Below are positions 9,079 through 18,205 of a stretch of 26,768 bases of DNA, piece after piece. Made by a program: the position numbers and the translations under genes. How positions within the stretch are numbered: the first letter of the stretch is position 1; each line of letters starts with the position of its first letter. The notes beneath the pieces are model-generated. The model ran no database searches, had not been told where the DNA came from, and saw only the letters and a list, made by a program, of their open reading frames with translations. Source of the DNA: JBBRXJ01 sp038248505 (GTDB lineage: Bacteria > Bacteroidota > Bacteroidia > Bacteroidales > JBBRXJ01); contig JBBRXJ010000050.1 of assembly GCA_038248505.1 (NCBI GenBank), positions 1 through 26,768 on the forward strand. The letters are read 5' to 3'.

Positions 9079-9990
9079 TTATTTCCAAATCCCAAACGGG
9101 TCAACAATAGGTTTCATCACATCATTATTATCTGGTCCAGCATCAGGGGTTATGCTCATTACTGGAATTGGGGACTCATTAATTATATTGTATGCAACAG
9201 CACCAATATAATTTTGATTTGATTCGGTCTCGTGATGTGGCATAAGCATAATCATTCGTGAACCAGATTCTTGAGCATAATTTATGATTACTGAGGGTAT
9301 CAAATGTTTATCTGTTTTCTTGAAAATTTTTATTGAGCAACGTATTCCATTCTCTTCAATAGTCTTTTTTATACGGCGCATTTTGCCATAAATTCTGCTT
9401 CTCCAAATGCTAATGCCGCCCATAAGAACAGATACTAGCTGAATTTCGGCATTGTAATGAATACCAAATGCAATGGCATTGAATACCATTTCTTTTGAAC
9501 TCTCTGTTAAATCAAGGGGCAAAAGTATTTTATTGTATTCCAATTTACTCTCAATATTGCCTGGAGTGATAATAAGCGGGGTCTTAGCTTGTGAAATGAT
9601 GCGCAAAAGATTGCTTCCTAAAATACCTTTTTCGTTTGAATGTACAATATGTTTTGATAATACAATGAAGCGAGCATTTATTTCTGAAGCACATTCCATA
9701 ATTTTTTCATACACCTTGCCAAATTTAACTAGTACGTCAATATTCAAGCTGGTAGTAGTTACAACGCTTTTGCTTAATTCTTCAAGTTTTCGTTTGGCTT
9801 CTTTGGTGATGCTATCCAATTCATCTTTGCTTCTAAGCATTTCCTGTAAAAAATCGCCAGGTTGAATTACATAAAGGAGTGTGATTTTAGCATTTAAGAA
9901 TCGTGCTATACTATAAGTACATTCTAACGCATGAAGTGAACCAGGTGTAAAATCAACAGGTACTAAAATGTTTTTAATGTTTGCTTTCAT
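9079..9990 (-). CDS. Universal stress protein, two tandem UspA domains
   Basis: The protein has 303 residues with two UspA-like domains in tandem, about 1-145 and 150-285. Each starts with a beta strand ending in a proline-containing segment (ILVPVDFTPGSLHAL; ILLPLDLTESSKEMV), the hallmark of the fold. The glycine-rich nucleotide-binding loops are only partly kept (GILGSNLLRI in the first, IGAVAYNII in the second), so ATP binding is uncertain. The protein is cytoplasmic, with no signal peptide. Double-domain Usp proteins of about 280-300 residues are usual in Bacteroidota and are linked to stress survival, with no defined reaction. It is transcribed away from prfC, and a long palindrome lies in the gap between them. 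Confidence 0.9.
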   Translation of the reverse strand: MKANIKNILVPVDFTPGSLHALECTYSIARFLNAKITLLYVIQPGDFLQEMLRSKDELDSITKEAKRKLEELSKSVVTTTSLNIDVLVKFGKVYEKIMECASEINARFIVLSKHIVHSNEKGILGSNLLRIISQAKTPLIITPGNIESKLEYNKILLPLDLTESSKEMVFNAIAFGIHYNAEIQLVSVLMGGISIWRSRIYGKMRRIKKTIEENGIRCSIKIFKKTDKHLIPSVIINYAQESGSRMIMLMPHHETESNQNYIGAVAYNIINESPIPVMSITPDAGPDNNDVMKPIVDPFGIWK

Positions 9991-10066
9991 TTTTTAGGAT
10001 TTTCGATATTGTAAATATAGCGTTTTTTATTAAATGATGCTTACATAAGTCGCCCACTTTTTGTTT

Positions 10067-10103
10067 CAATTATCAATTATCAATTATCAATTAATTGATA
10101 ATT
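10067..10103. repeat. 7-bp tandem repeat running into a 22-bp perfect palindrome
   Basis: CAATTAT is repeated three times without gaps (10067-10087). The last copy flows into a perfect palindrome at 10082-10103 with arms AATTATCAATT and AATTGATAATT. It lies between divergent genes (usp and prfC), about 75-90 bases upstream of the usp start. It could be a regulator-binding site or simply a slippage-grown AT-rich tract. There is no T-run of the kind expected of a terminator. Confidence 0.55.
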
Positions 10104-10194
10104 CTTATTTGTTTTTACTCCCATATAATTGTTTCACTTGTACCTTATAATATCTTATTCTTCAATAATTCTTATACATTCCGTATTTTTCTTC

Positions 10195-10202
10195 TATTTT
10201 TG
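10195..10202 (+). promoter_or_regulatory. Candidate -7 box of prfC promoter
   Basis: TATTTTTG fits the Bacteroidota -7 consensus TAnnTTTG exactly and lies 31 bases upstream of the prfC ATG. No clear TTTG -33 element is seen at the usual distance, so the call depends on the -7 match and position. Confidence 0.45.
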
Positions 10203-10233
10203 CGCCGTATTAATAAATGCATAATTAAAGATA

Positions 10234-11811
10234 ATGGATTTACTGTCAGAGATTAAGCGTCGTCGTACCTTTGCCATCATCAGCCATCCCGATGCTGGAA
10301 AAACAACTTTAACTGAGAAGCTTTTGCTTTTTGGCGGAGCAATTCATGTGGCAGGGGCTGTAAAATCTAATAAGATTAAGAAAACAGCTGTTTCCGACTT
10401 TATGGAGATAGAGAAGCAACGCGGTATCTCGGTATCAACTTCGGTAATGGGTTTCGAGTATAACGCTCATAAGGTCAATATTCTCGACACTCCGGGTCAT
10501 AAAGATTTTGCTGAGGATACCTATCGTACGTTAACTGCTGTTGATAGTGTTATTATTGTGATTGATGCCGCAAAGGGGGTTGAGGAACAAACGCGTAAAC
10601 TAATGGAGGTGTGTCGTATGCGAAGAACCCCCGTTATGGTTTTTATAAATAAAATGGACCGTCCAGGTAAGTATCCCTTTGATTTGCTTGATGAGATTGA
10701 GAAAGAATTGCAAATTATGGTTCGGCCTTTGTCTTGGCCTATTAGTATGGGCAATTCATTTAAGGGCGTGTATAATTTACTCGATAAGAAGTTGTTCTTT
10801 TTTAAAGAGGTTAGCAAACAAACCATTGGAGATAGTTTATTAATTAATGATATTTTTGGGGATGAAATAGAGACCTATCTGCCAGATGATTATATGCAGT
10901 TGCGCGAGGATGTGCAGATTATTGATGAAGTATATCCGGCATTTGATGTGAATGATTATTTGGCTGGCGATTTAGCCCCAGTATTCTTTGGTAGTGCTTT
11001 AAATAATTTTGGCGTTAAAGAACTCTTGGAGTGCTTTCTCGACATTGCACCTTCACCAAAAGTAGTTAATGCTGATATACGAGCCGTTTCTCCTGATGAA
11101 AAGAAATTCAGCGGTTTTATATTTAAGATTCATGCTAATATGGATCCCAATCACCGCGATAGAATTGCATTTCTTAAAATATGTGCTGGAACGTTTGAGC
11201 GTAATAAAAATTATTTTCATGTGCGTTTAGGCAAACAATTGAGATTCGCCAATCCTACTGCTTTTATGGCCGATAAGAAAAGTATTATTGATGAGGCTTT
11301 TCCAGGCGATGTTGTTGGTTTGCACGATACTGGTAACTTTACTATTGGCGACACGCTTACTGAAGGTGAGATATTACGCTATAAAGGTGTTCCAAGCTTT
11401 TCTCCTGAGCATTTCAGATATGCTGAAAATGCCGATCCAATGAAATCGAAACAGCTAGCTAAAGGTCTCGATCAATTGATGGATGAGGGCGTTGCTCAGC
11501 TTTTTACGAGTAAATTTAACGGGCGTAAAATAATTGGTACAGTAGGTGCTTTGCAGTTTGATGTTATTCAATTTCGTTTAAAGCACGAATATGGGGCTAC
11601 TTGTCGCTATGAACCTATTGTGATGCATAAAGCATGCTGGATTCAGAGTGATAACAAAGCTGAACTCGAAGATTTTAAATTGCGAAAATCTCAATTTATG
11701 TGTGTCGATAAACGCGGTCGCGATGTCTTTATGGCCGAGTCGTCATACGCTCTTAGCATGGCTCAAGATAAATTTGCCAATATACGTTTTCTCTTTACAT
11801 CTGAATTCTAG
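10234..11811 (+). CDS. prfC: Peptide chain release factor 3 (RF3 GTPase)
   Basis: The protein has 525 residues, close to the 529 of E. coli RF3, and is complete. It is the translational GTPase that removes RF1/RF2 from the ribosome after termination. The P-loop SHPDAGKTT is at 17-25, the switch I end RGISVSTS at 63-70, the G3 motif DTPGHKDF at 85-92 and the G4 motif NKMDR at 139-143. SHPDAGKTTLTEKLLLFGG and the late FKLRKSQ region are typical of RF3 rather than EF-G or LepA. It has its own promoter candidate upstream and is followed by about 140 noncoding bases before the next gene, so it is probably monocistronic. Confidence 0.96.
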   Translation: MDLLSEIKRRRTFAIISHPDAGKTTLTEKLLLFGGAIHVAGAVKSNKIKKTAVSDFMEIEKQRGISVSTSVMGFEYNAHKVNILDTPGHKDFAEDTYRTLTAVDSVIIVIDAAKGVEEQTRKLMEVCRMRRTPVMVFINKMDRPGKYPFDLLDEIEKELQIMVRPLSWPISMGNSFKGVYNLLDKKLFFFKEVSKQTIGDSLLINDIFGDEIETYLPDDYMQLREDVQIIDEVYPAFDVNDYLAGDLAPVFFGSALNNFGVKELLECFLDIAPSPKVVNADIRAVSPDEKKFSGFIFKIHANMDPNHRDRIAFLKICAGTFERNKNYFHVRLGKQLRFANPTAFMADKKSIIDEAFPGDVVGLHDTGNFTIGDTLTEGEILRYKGVPSFSPEHFRYAENADPMKSKQLAKGLDQLMDEGVAQLFTSKFNGRKIIGTVGALQFDVIQFRLKHEYGATCRYEPIVMHKACWIQSDNKAELEDFKLRKSQFMCVDKRGRDVFMAESSYALSMAQDKFANIRFLFTSEF

Positions 11812-11949
11812 GCTCTTTTATCTTTAATTGTTCACTTAATTATTCTACTAGGTGATTTAAATCATCAACCTTAATCATTGATTTATTTTGTTTCGTATTA
11901 TAACGAGTCATTATTTTCTTTATATTGCCTTCAATTTTATCAAATTAAG

Positions 11950-12795
11950 ATGATCAATAACGAACATAGCTGGATTTCAATAGATAGAAATAACATTTTT
12001 TCGCGTTCTTGGCTGCCTGATATGGCTCCTAAAGCGGTAATCTGTCTTATTCATGGATTGGGTGAACATAGTGGAAGATATGATATTTGGGCAAATCGCT
12101 TTGTTGCGGATGGTTTTGCCATTTATGCTTGTGATTTAACGGGGCATGGACGTTCAGAGGGAAGGAGAGGGGGTGTTAAAAACCATAAAACACTAATTTC
12201 CGATGTTGATCATCTGATAAAGTATACTGCAAGAAAACACCCTGATATTCCTTTAGTGGTATATGGTCATAGTATGGGGGGAGCTTTAGCTTTGTCGCAT
12301 TTTATTCGTAAACATCCTTCAATTGATGGTTTAATAGTAACCTCCCCTTGGCTTGAGTTGGCTCTTACTTTGCCCCCAATAAAAAAACTAATGTGTTCGG
12401 TTATGTCTTTTCTTTTCCCTAGTTTGCAATTGCATAATGGCCTTATAACTGACTATTTATCGCATGATCCGCAAGTAGCAGTCAATTATGAAAAAGATCC
12501 CTTGGTACATAATAGAATCTCAGTTAAATTATTTATTGAATCCCAAGCTTCGGGTAACTTTGTGTTGAGAAATAAACATAAAGTAAATGTTAATTTACTT
12601 TTGATGCACGGCACATCTGATAAAATTACTTCATGTCATGCTACAAAGAAGTTTGCACGCAATACTGCATCACTTACACATTTGAAATTATGGGAAGGAA
12701 TGTATCATGAGTTACATAATGAGACTCAAAAAGACCAAATTTATACCTATATAAATGAATGGCTATTGAACACGGTTATTAAACAAAAAAACTAA
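11950..12795 (+). CDS. Alpha/beta hydrolase, monoacylglycerol lipase / lysophospholipase-like
   Basis: The ATG at 11950 is preferred over a TTG 72 bases upstream because the extra 24 residues have no family match and the family normally starts just before the WISID strand. This gives 281 residues. The oxyanion motif HGLGEHSGRY is at 35-44, DLTGHGRSEG at 62-71 and the nucleophile elbow GHSMGG at 106-111 (Ser108). Asp224 in HGTSDKIT and His253 in MYHELHNE complete the triad. These are the marks of the Hydrolase_4 (serine aminopeptidase S33-like) group, which includes monoacylglycerol lipases, and an ester or lipid substrate is likely. There is no signal peptide. It overlaps the next gene by one base (TAATG), indicating coupled translation. 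Confidence 0.9.
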   Translation: MINNEHSWISIDRNNIFSRSWLPDMAPKAVICLIHGLGEHSGRYDIWANRFVADGFAIYACDLTGHGRSEGRRGGVKNHKTLISDVDHLIKYTARKHPDIPLVVYGHSMGGALALSHFIRKHPSIDGLIVTSPWLELALTLPPIKKLMCSVMSFLFPSLQLHNGLITDYLSHDPQVAVNYEKDPLVHNRISVKLFIESQASGNFVLRNKHKVNVNLLLMHGTSDKITSCHATKKFARNTASLTHLKLWEGMYHELHNETQKDQIYTYINEWLLNTVIKQKN

Positions 12796-13775
12796 TGAAA
12801 CCGCTGCGCACAAGCTTTGAGATTGAGGCTCCCAAATTTTATATTTCGCATAACAATCATTGTTTTTTTATTGGCTCTTGCTTCTCCGATAACATTGGAA
12901 ATTTTTTTGATAAATATCACTTTAAGAATCTCATTAATCCATTTGGTGTAGTATATAATCCCATTTCAATTCACAACACCTTAAAACGAATTGCTGAGGC
13001 TAAGATCTATACTCCATCTGATTTACATCAGCATAATGATTATTGGTTTAGCTTTGATCATTATACCGCTTTTGATGACATCGATCAAAAGCGATGCTTG
13101 AAAAAACTGAATGACACAATGCAAAATGCAATTACGTTTTTTAATTCGACGGATCTGTTTATCATTTCATTTGGTACCTCCTTTATTTACAAGCATATTT
13201 CGAGTCAGAAAATAGTTTCAAATTGTCATAAAATGCCATCAACAGAATTTGAATATTCATTGATGTCTTTTGAAATGACTAAAACGGAACTGAATTCAAT
13301 ACTTGATCTTATTAAAAAACAAAGGCCAAATGCTCAGGTGCTTTTTACCGTAAGTCCTATTCGTCATTGGAAAGATGGAGCCATTTTGAACCAGCAAAGC
13401 AAATCGCTATTGTTACTTGCAATAGCTGATGTAGTTAAAGAAAATGAATCGCTTACGTATTTCCCTGCCTATGAATTGGTGATGGATGATTTACGCGATT
13501 ATCGTTTCTATGCTGAAGATATGATACATTTGAATCAAACTGCAGTTGGATATATTTGGGAGCGTTTTGCAGATACCTTTTTTGAGAGTCATACAAAAGA
13601 ACTATTTACTACGCTGCAACCTTTAATAAATATGATGAATCACCGTCCTCAACATAAAGATCATCAATCCTTTGAGTTATTCAAAAATACAGCTTTAAAA
13701 ACAATTCAATCAATACAATTAAAAATTCCATCTCTAAATTTAGATAATGAAATTCGTTATTTTAAAAACTTGTAA
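12795..13775 (+). CDS. GSCFA-domain protein
   Basis: The protein has 326 residues. The N-terminal motif FFIGSCFSDNIG (about 25-36) is the signature that names the GSCFA family, followed by NPFGVVYNP and later VSPIRHWKDG. The family belongs to the SGNH-hydrolase-like fold: the Ser in GSCFS would be the nucleophile, and a D-x-x-H-type pair is suggested by DMIHLNQTAVGYIW near residues 240-253. The biochemical role is not established. The start codon overlaps the stop of the upstream alpha/beta hydrolase, so the two are almost certainly one operon and may act on the same ester-type substrate (inference). Confidence 0.9.
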   Translation: MKPLRTSFEIEAPKFYISHNNHCFFIGSCFSDNIGNFFDKYHFKNLINPFGVVYNPISIHNTLKRIAEAKIYTPSDLHQHNDYWFSFDHYTAFDDIDQKRCLKKLNDTMQNAITFFNSTDLFIISFGTSFIYKHISSQKIVSNCHKMPSTEFEYSLMSFEMTKTELNSILDLIKKQRPNAQVLFTVSPIRHWKDGAILNQQSKSLLLLAIADVVKENESLTYFPAYELVMDDLRDYRFYAEDMIHLNQTAVGYIWERFADTFFESHTKELFTTLQPLINMMNHRPQHKDHQSFELFKNTALKTIQSIQLKIPSLNLDNEIRYFKNL

Positions 13776-13800
13776 TTTTAAACATCTTTTATTCTCGTCT

Positions 13801-13808
13801 TATTTTTG
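13801..13808 (+). promoter_or_regulatory. Candidate -7 box of ndk promoter
   Basis: TATTTTTG exactly matches TAnnTTTG, 26 bases after the GSCFA stop and about 100 bases before the ndk start. A separate ndk promoter would fit its housekeeping role. The -33 element is not obvious. Confidence 0.4.
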
Positions 13809-13906
13809 CATTTATTGCTCATTATTTCAAATAAAATCAAATAAAATTCTTTTCCCTTATCTTTAGATTAAACTCTTCAACATATTAACTCAAAAACTTA
13901 TAAATA

Positions 13907-14356
13907 ATGGCAGGCAATATTACATTCACAATGATTAAACCGGGTGCGGTAAATCATGAGCACATTGGTCCTATTCTTACTATGATTAATGATGCTGGTT
14001 TTAAAATTATTGCAATGAAATTTTTATATCTGCGACGCAATGAAGCCGCTGATTTTTATAGCGTACATAAAGGAAAACGTTTTTTTGATGAATTGGTTGA
14101 TTCAATGACAGAGGCTCCAATTGTTGCTATTCTCTTGCAAAAAGATAATGCAGTAAATGATTACCGTCAACTTATGGGAGCTACCGATCCTAAGGTTGCA
14201 GCGGATGGAACTATTAGGCGAATGTATGCAGAGGATATGGGGCATAATGCGGTGCATGGTTCCGATTCAGATGACAGTGCCGTGCGTGAAAGTAATTTCT
14301 TCTTTTCAACATTGGAAAGATATGACTATGAAGTAGTTCATGAAACAAAGAAGTAA
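13907..14356 (+). CDS. ndk: Nucleoside diphosphate kinase
   Basis: The protein has 149 residues, complete for the family. It transfers the terminal phosphate from ATP to nucleoside diphosphates through a phosphohistidine. TFTMIKPGAV at the N-terminus and the active-site block NAVHGSDSDDSA with catalytic His117 are diagnostic; nucleotide contacts such as the Arg in YRQLMGATDP (about 86-95) and the following GTIRRMYA block are present. The FFFSTLERY end is usual. The ATG at 13907 gives the standard N-terminus. The gene ends at a strong bidirectional hairpin shared with the converging TonB receptor gene. Confidence 0.97.
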   Translation: MAGNITFTMIKPGAVNHEHIGPILTMINDAGFKIIAMKFLYLRRNEAADFYSVHKGKRFFDELVDSMTEAPIVAILLQKDNAVNDYRQLMGATDPKVAADGTIRRMYAEDMGHNAVHGSDSDDSAVRESNFFFSTLERYDYEVVHETKK

Positions 14357-14468
14357 TTCATTTTTTATAATTAATCCCAGCCTGACGATGATTAGAAAAA
14401 TATCAATCTTTTTTGCGGCGGAAATTATGTTATTGAAAATATTTTTGGGTACAAATTTGAAGAGAATA

Positions 14469-14509
14469 AAAAACCGGAATGATTAAAAAATTAAATCATT
14501 CCGGTTTTT
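14469..14509. terminator. Bidirectional rho-independent terminator between ndk and the TonB receptor
   Basis: The arm AAACCGGAATGATT and its exact complement AATCATTCCGGTTT (core 14471-14484 and 14494-14507) flank a 9-base loop. Flanking A and T runs give U-tracts on both strands. It sits between convergent genes, 6 bases past the receptor stop and about 110 bases past ndk. Confidence 0.9.
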
Positions 14510-14514
14510 CAATT

Positions 14515-16578
14515 TTATAAACGGAATTTTATGGTATAGTTTACAAAGAATGGATAACCCATTGGGATTTCATTTAAATCATAGCTAGAGGCTTTGTTAA
14601 TACGCACGTATTCAGGTACTTGTAAGTCTTCGTCCAGTATGTTTTTAAATGATAAGCAATGGCTTACTTTAATATCAGAGAGCTTATGATTGTAGCTTAT
14701 ACTTAAATCAATGTTTTTCTGATTAGCAATGTTTGAATAAGGACCTTTTACTTCAGACCAATAATTTATTAATGCAGAAATTGAAAAGTGTTTCAAAAAG
14801 TTTTTTGAGATTCCCGCTGTTAAATCGTGATTGGGCACATATTTAAAGTTATAATGACCTGACGTATCTTCATCACCACGATCGCCTTCTACAAAACCAT
14901 AGTTAACAAATAGATCAATAATTTTAGGATTACTATATCGTAATTCAGCTTCGGCTCCGTATGCACTAAAGGTGCCACCATTTTGGTAAATACTAATATT
15001 TTGTACTGGAAATCCATCATCAAAAGTGTAGTTACCTTTTTGTCGGGTGATTTTATTTTCATAAATACCTTTGTACCCCAATACCTGAACAAATAGATTT
15101 TTAAAAGATGTCAAATAGGCTATTTCTAATGATTTGCTCTTTTCTGGTAATAAATTTGGGTTTCCTAAAACAGTAGTAAATACAAAGTATTGCTCAAATA
15201 ATGCAGGTGAGCGATACGACTCTCCATAAATAAGTTTAAAGCTGTTTTTTTCGTTTAAAGTGTAAACCAATGTACCGCGCGACGATACATTTTTACCAAA
15301 CAATTCATTGCTTGTGTATCGGCTTCCAGCAACTAAGTTAAACTTTTTGTATTTATAATTTGCTTGTAAAAATCCAGAGTATTCGTATTGATCGATGTTC
15401 TTCATATTGTTATTTCCATCGAGCAGTTTTTTGTAGGTTACATTATTTACTTTTGATGACCAAGATGTTTTAACCGCAGTGTCCGTTTGGTCATTAAAAT
15501 TCTGATACAATGTTGAAAATCGGTAATTGTATTCAATACCAGCTTCAGCCGATAAATTACTTGTTATTTTATACAATACCCCTGCCAAGCCAGTTACACG
15601 GTAGCCATCAATTTTAGAGCGAGTTACATCCTCTTTTGATCGTGATAATTCACGATATTGCCAGTCGTAATATCCTCCACCGCGTATGGTTATTTTTTCA
15701 GATAAATCTTTATTTAAATTATAATTAACTATAGTTCCTCTTATGTTGTGATCATTGCCTGCACCTGCGGAAACAGTAGGGGTAACTCCAAAGTGGCTTT
15801 CATTACCATCAAATGAATTTATGAGAATGCGATGTCCCTTGTATTCTGTTGAAAGTGTAAAGTTGTTATTTTGTAATTGTTCATTAAAATAAGTTACTAC
15901 ACCATCTTCACCTCTAAAACGTTGTCTTCCGCCATTTAAACTAAGTGAGTTACCTGAAACAAAAAGAGATAGATCGTCTTTTTTGTAGCTAATGCCACCG
16001 CCCGTATTGTATGAATTATAAGCGCCTGCACCTGCATGCATGTAAGGTTTGTTTTCACTGTCCTCGCGTAATACTATATTTATAGCACCTGAATAGGCAT
16101 TAGTACCAAAAAGTACGGAAGCTGGTCCTTTTAGTACCTCAATGCGTTCAACATCATTGATGTCAATGCGCTCCAAATTACCTTCGCCAGTTACTGCATT
16201 CCATGCGGGTACTCCATTTATAAGAATGAGTACTTTATTAGCATAATTATCTTGAGTAATACCTCTTGAGGTCGGAAGATTACGTTTTAAGTAGCTTCGC
16301 ATAACGGTGAACCCACCAACAGTTTGTAAGGCTTCTTGAATAGTTAAAAAATTATAACTTTCAATAGTCTTTCTATCAACAATAGTTACGGTTGAAGGAG
16401 TGCTAAATATATTGTCTTTACCTGTATTGGAGGCAATGTTAATTTTTACATTCAGCAAATCTTCAAGAGACATTTCATACATATTATTGATCGTACTACT
16501 ATCGTTTTGTGCAAATAATTTATGCATACTTACGAAGCATATAATCATTAAAATTAGTGTAGATACTCTTTTTTTCAT
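14515..16578 (-). CDS. TonB-dependent outer membrane receptor
   Basis: The protein has 687 residues. The signal peptide ends near LFA (about residue 23). The N-terminus after it (MSLEDLLNVKINIASNTGK) is the segment typical of receptors found beside YfiR-family genes. The plug domain spans about 55-170, with DVERIEVLKGPASVLFGTNA and GAINIVL as the usual plug landmarks. The rest is a 22-strand-type beta barrel with many alternating aromatic strands, ending in the C-terminal strand FFVNYTIKFRL, whose last residues suit BAM insertion. The substrate is unknown; vitamin, siderophore or sugar cannot be decided from sequence, and no SusD partner is adjacent. It is the third gene of a minus-strand set with the chemoreceptor and the YfiR-like protein, 65 bases after the chemoreceptor stop. 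Confidence 0.92.
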   Translation of the reverse strand: MKKRVSTLILMIICFVSMHKLFAQNDSSTINNMYEMSLEDLLNVKINIASNTGKDNIFSTPSTVTIVDRKTIESYNFLTIQEALQTVGGFTVMRSYLKRNLPTSRGITQDNYANKVLILINGVPAWNAVTGEGNLERIDINDVERIEVLKGPASVLFGTNAYSGAINIVLREDSENKPYMHAGAGAYNSYNTGGGISYKKDDLSLFVSGNSLSLNGGRQRFRGEDGVVTYFNEQLQNNNFTLSTEYKGHRILINSFDGNESHFGVTPTVSAGAGNDHNIRGTIVNYNLNKDLSEKITIRGGGYYDWQYRELSRSKEDVTRSKIDGYRVTGLAGVLYKITSNLSAEAGIEYNYRFSTLYQNFNDQTDTAVKTSWSSKVNNVTYKKLLDGNNNMKNIDQYEYSGFLQANYKYKKFNLVAGSRYTSNELFGKNVSSRGTLVYTLNEKNSFKLIYGESYRSPALFEQYFVFTTVLGNPNLLPEKSKSLEIAYLTSFKNLFVQVLGYKGIYENKITRQKGNYTFDDGFPVQNISIYQNGGTFSAYGAEAELRYSNPKIIDLFVNYGFVEGDRGDEDTSGHYNFKYVPNHDLTAGISKNFLKHFSISALINYWSEVKGPYSNIANQKNIDLSISYNHKLSDIKVSHCLSFKNILDEDLQVPEYVRINKASSYDLNEIPMGYPFFVNYTIKFRL

Positions 16579-16643
16579 ACTCGTTGATTTTTATTTATTT
16601 ACTGTATTTATATATTTAGCTGTGTTTTATTGTTAATTTTTGC

Positions 16644-18185
16644 TTATTCAATTTTAAAAAAACGAATCATTTCTTTCATTTGAGCTGCTTGTGTTGCAAG
16701 TTCATCACTATTCTTAGCCAATTCATCAGAGGTAGATGCGTTTTGTTGTGTAATTCCATTTAATTGTTGAATTGCATTATTTATTTGCATTGCCCCTGCA
16801 TTCTGTTCAACACTTGATGATGAAATTTCTTGGATTAAGGTCGTTGTTTTTTTTATTTGAGGAATAATTTCTTCAATTAGTTTAACGGCCTCTTCGGTAT
16901 CTCTTACACTTTCTCTTGAAATTCCAATTATTTCATCAGCGGCTAATTTACTTCTTTCGGCTAACTTACGAACCTCAGCGGCTACTACCGCAAAGCCTTT
17001 TCCTTGGTCGCCTGCTCGTGCTGCTTCAACAGCTGCATTAAGAGCAAGAATATTAGTTTGAAAGGCGATGTCATTTACAATGTTAATCTTCTCTGCAATC
17101 TTTTTAATCGAATTCATGCTCTTATTAGAGGCCTTACCAACTACCATAATTTTTTCTGATACATCTTCTGATATTTTGCGTGTTTTAACTGCATTATCGG
17201 AATTTTGCTCAATATTTGCAACCATTTGTTCCATTGACGATGAAACTTCTTCTACCGATGCACCTTGTTCGGATGAGCCAGTTGCTAAGACTTGTGAGGA
17301 GTAATTTAATTCGGTACTCGCTTCAGTTATATTGTCGGAATTGCTAATTATTGATGACACAATGTTTTTTAAGCTGTCTATCATTTTATTCAAATGATCA
17401 AGCAATAAACCAATTTCATCATTATTCTCTTTTTGAATACTAAGGGCCAGATCTCCAGAAGAAATTCTCTCAATAATTGTTAATGTATTATTTATTGGAT
17501 TAGAAATTGAGTTTGTAATATACCAGGTGGTAAATACCGAAATTATTATTGAAAGTAAAGCTATCAATATTATAAATACTTTAAATTGTTTGTTTGATGC
17601 TTCAATATCAGCGTATGCTTTTTTTGATTCTTCTGCTTGTATTTTTATGAGTTCTTTTATTCGTATAGATAGATTATCGGACGTGTTTATAATGCTTCCT
17701 CCCTCTTCAATTAAGGGGGTAACTTCAAATAATATAAGGGCATCATTATAGCTCTCAAAAGTTGCGAGTTTAGTAATTACCTCTTTTTGTTGAACAAACA
17801 ATGTATCTTTCATACATAACAAAATAGAATGTAGTTTAACCTTTCGCTCATTTGGCCATAACTTATCTGTATGTTTTATTAATGAAGATTTAATTTCAGG
17901 AAAAATGGTGGTGTGAATGTTTACTAGTTCTATTTTATCTTTTGTATCTGGTTTTTTATCTACAAAGATCCAGTTTTTTGTGAGGTTTCTTGAATCTGTA
18001 ATTAACTCTGAAAGCCCCTCTAAATCTTGAAGTAGTGGGTTTACTTCTTCAATAAATGTGCGATTGATACGTTCTGTTCTATTTGTATTAATATATGTTA
18101 ATACCAAACTAAAAAGTATTATAACTAGTAATATTCCAAATCCGGCTATAAGTCGCTGACGGATACTTAAATCTTTTAAACTCAT
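16644..18185 (-). CDS. Methyl-accepting chemotaxis protein
   Basis: The protein has 513 residues. TM1 is at about 13-33, an alpha-helical periplasmic sensor domain at about 34-200 (four-helix-bundle type, by length and helical character), TM2 at about 202-224, HAMP at about 225-277, and the cytoplasmic signalling coiled coil from about 290. The hairpin tip (371-402: DIAFQTNILALNAAVEAAR, then AGDQGKGFAVV) is the strongly conserved CheA/CheW contact site. Glutamate/glutamine-rich methylation helices flank it (EEVSSSMEQM near 312-321; SSVEQNAGAM near 457-466). There is no C-terminal CheR/CheB tether pentapeptide. No cheA, cheW or cheY is in the window. It lies 20 bases after the YfiR-like gene and upstream of the TonB receptor, which suggests that it senses something those proteins handle. 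Confidence 0.95.
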   Translation of the reverse strand: MSLKDLSIRQRLIAGFGILLVIILFSLVLTYINTNRTERINRTFIEEVNPLLQDLEGLSELITDSRNLTKNWIFVDKKPDTKDKIELVNIHTTIFPEIKSSLIKHTDKLWPNERKVKLHSILLCMKDTLFVQQKEVITKLATFESYNDALILFEVTPLIEEGGSIINTSDNLSIRIKELIKIQAEESKKAYADIEASNKQFKVFIILIALLSIIISVFTTWYITNSISNPINNTLTIIERISSGDLALSIQKENNDEIGLLLDHLNKMIDSLKNIVSSIISNSDNITEASTELNYSSQVLATGSSEQGASVEEVSSSMEQMVANIEQNSDNAVKTRKISEDVSEKIMVVGKASNKSMNSIKKIAEKINIVNDIAFQTNILALNAAVEAARAGDQGKGFAVVAAEVRKLAERSKLAADEIIGISRESVRDTEEAVKLIEEIIPQIKKTTTLIQEISSSSVEQNAGAMQINNAIQQLNGITQQNASTSDELAKNSDELATQAAQMKEMIRFFKIE

Positions 18186-18205
18186 ATCTAGTTTTCTTAG
18201 TAAAT

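Noticed and set aside
9473..9865. 130-codon plus-strand frame opposite the universal stress protein
   Set aside because: The opposite strand encodes a clear UspA double-domain protein with conserved motifs.
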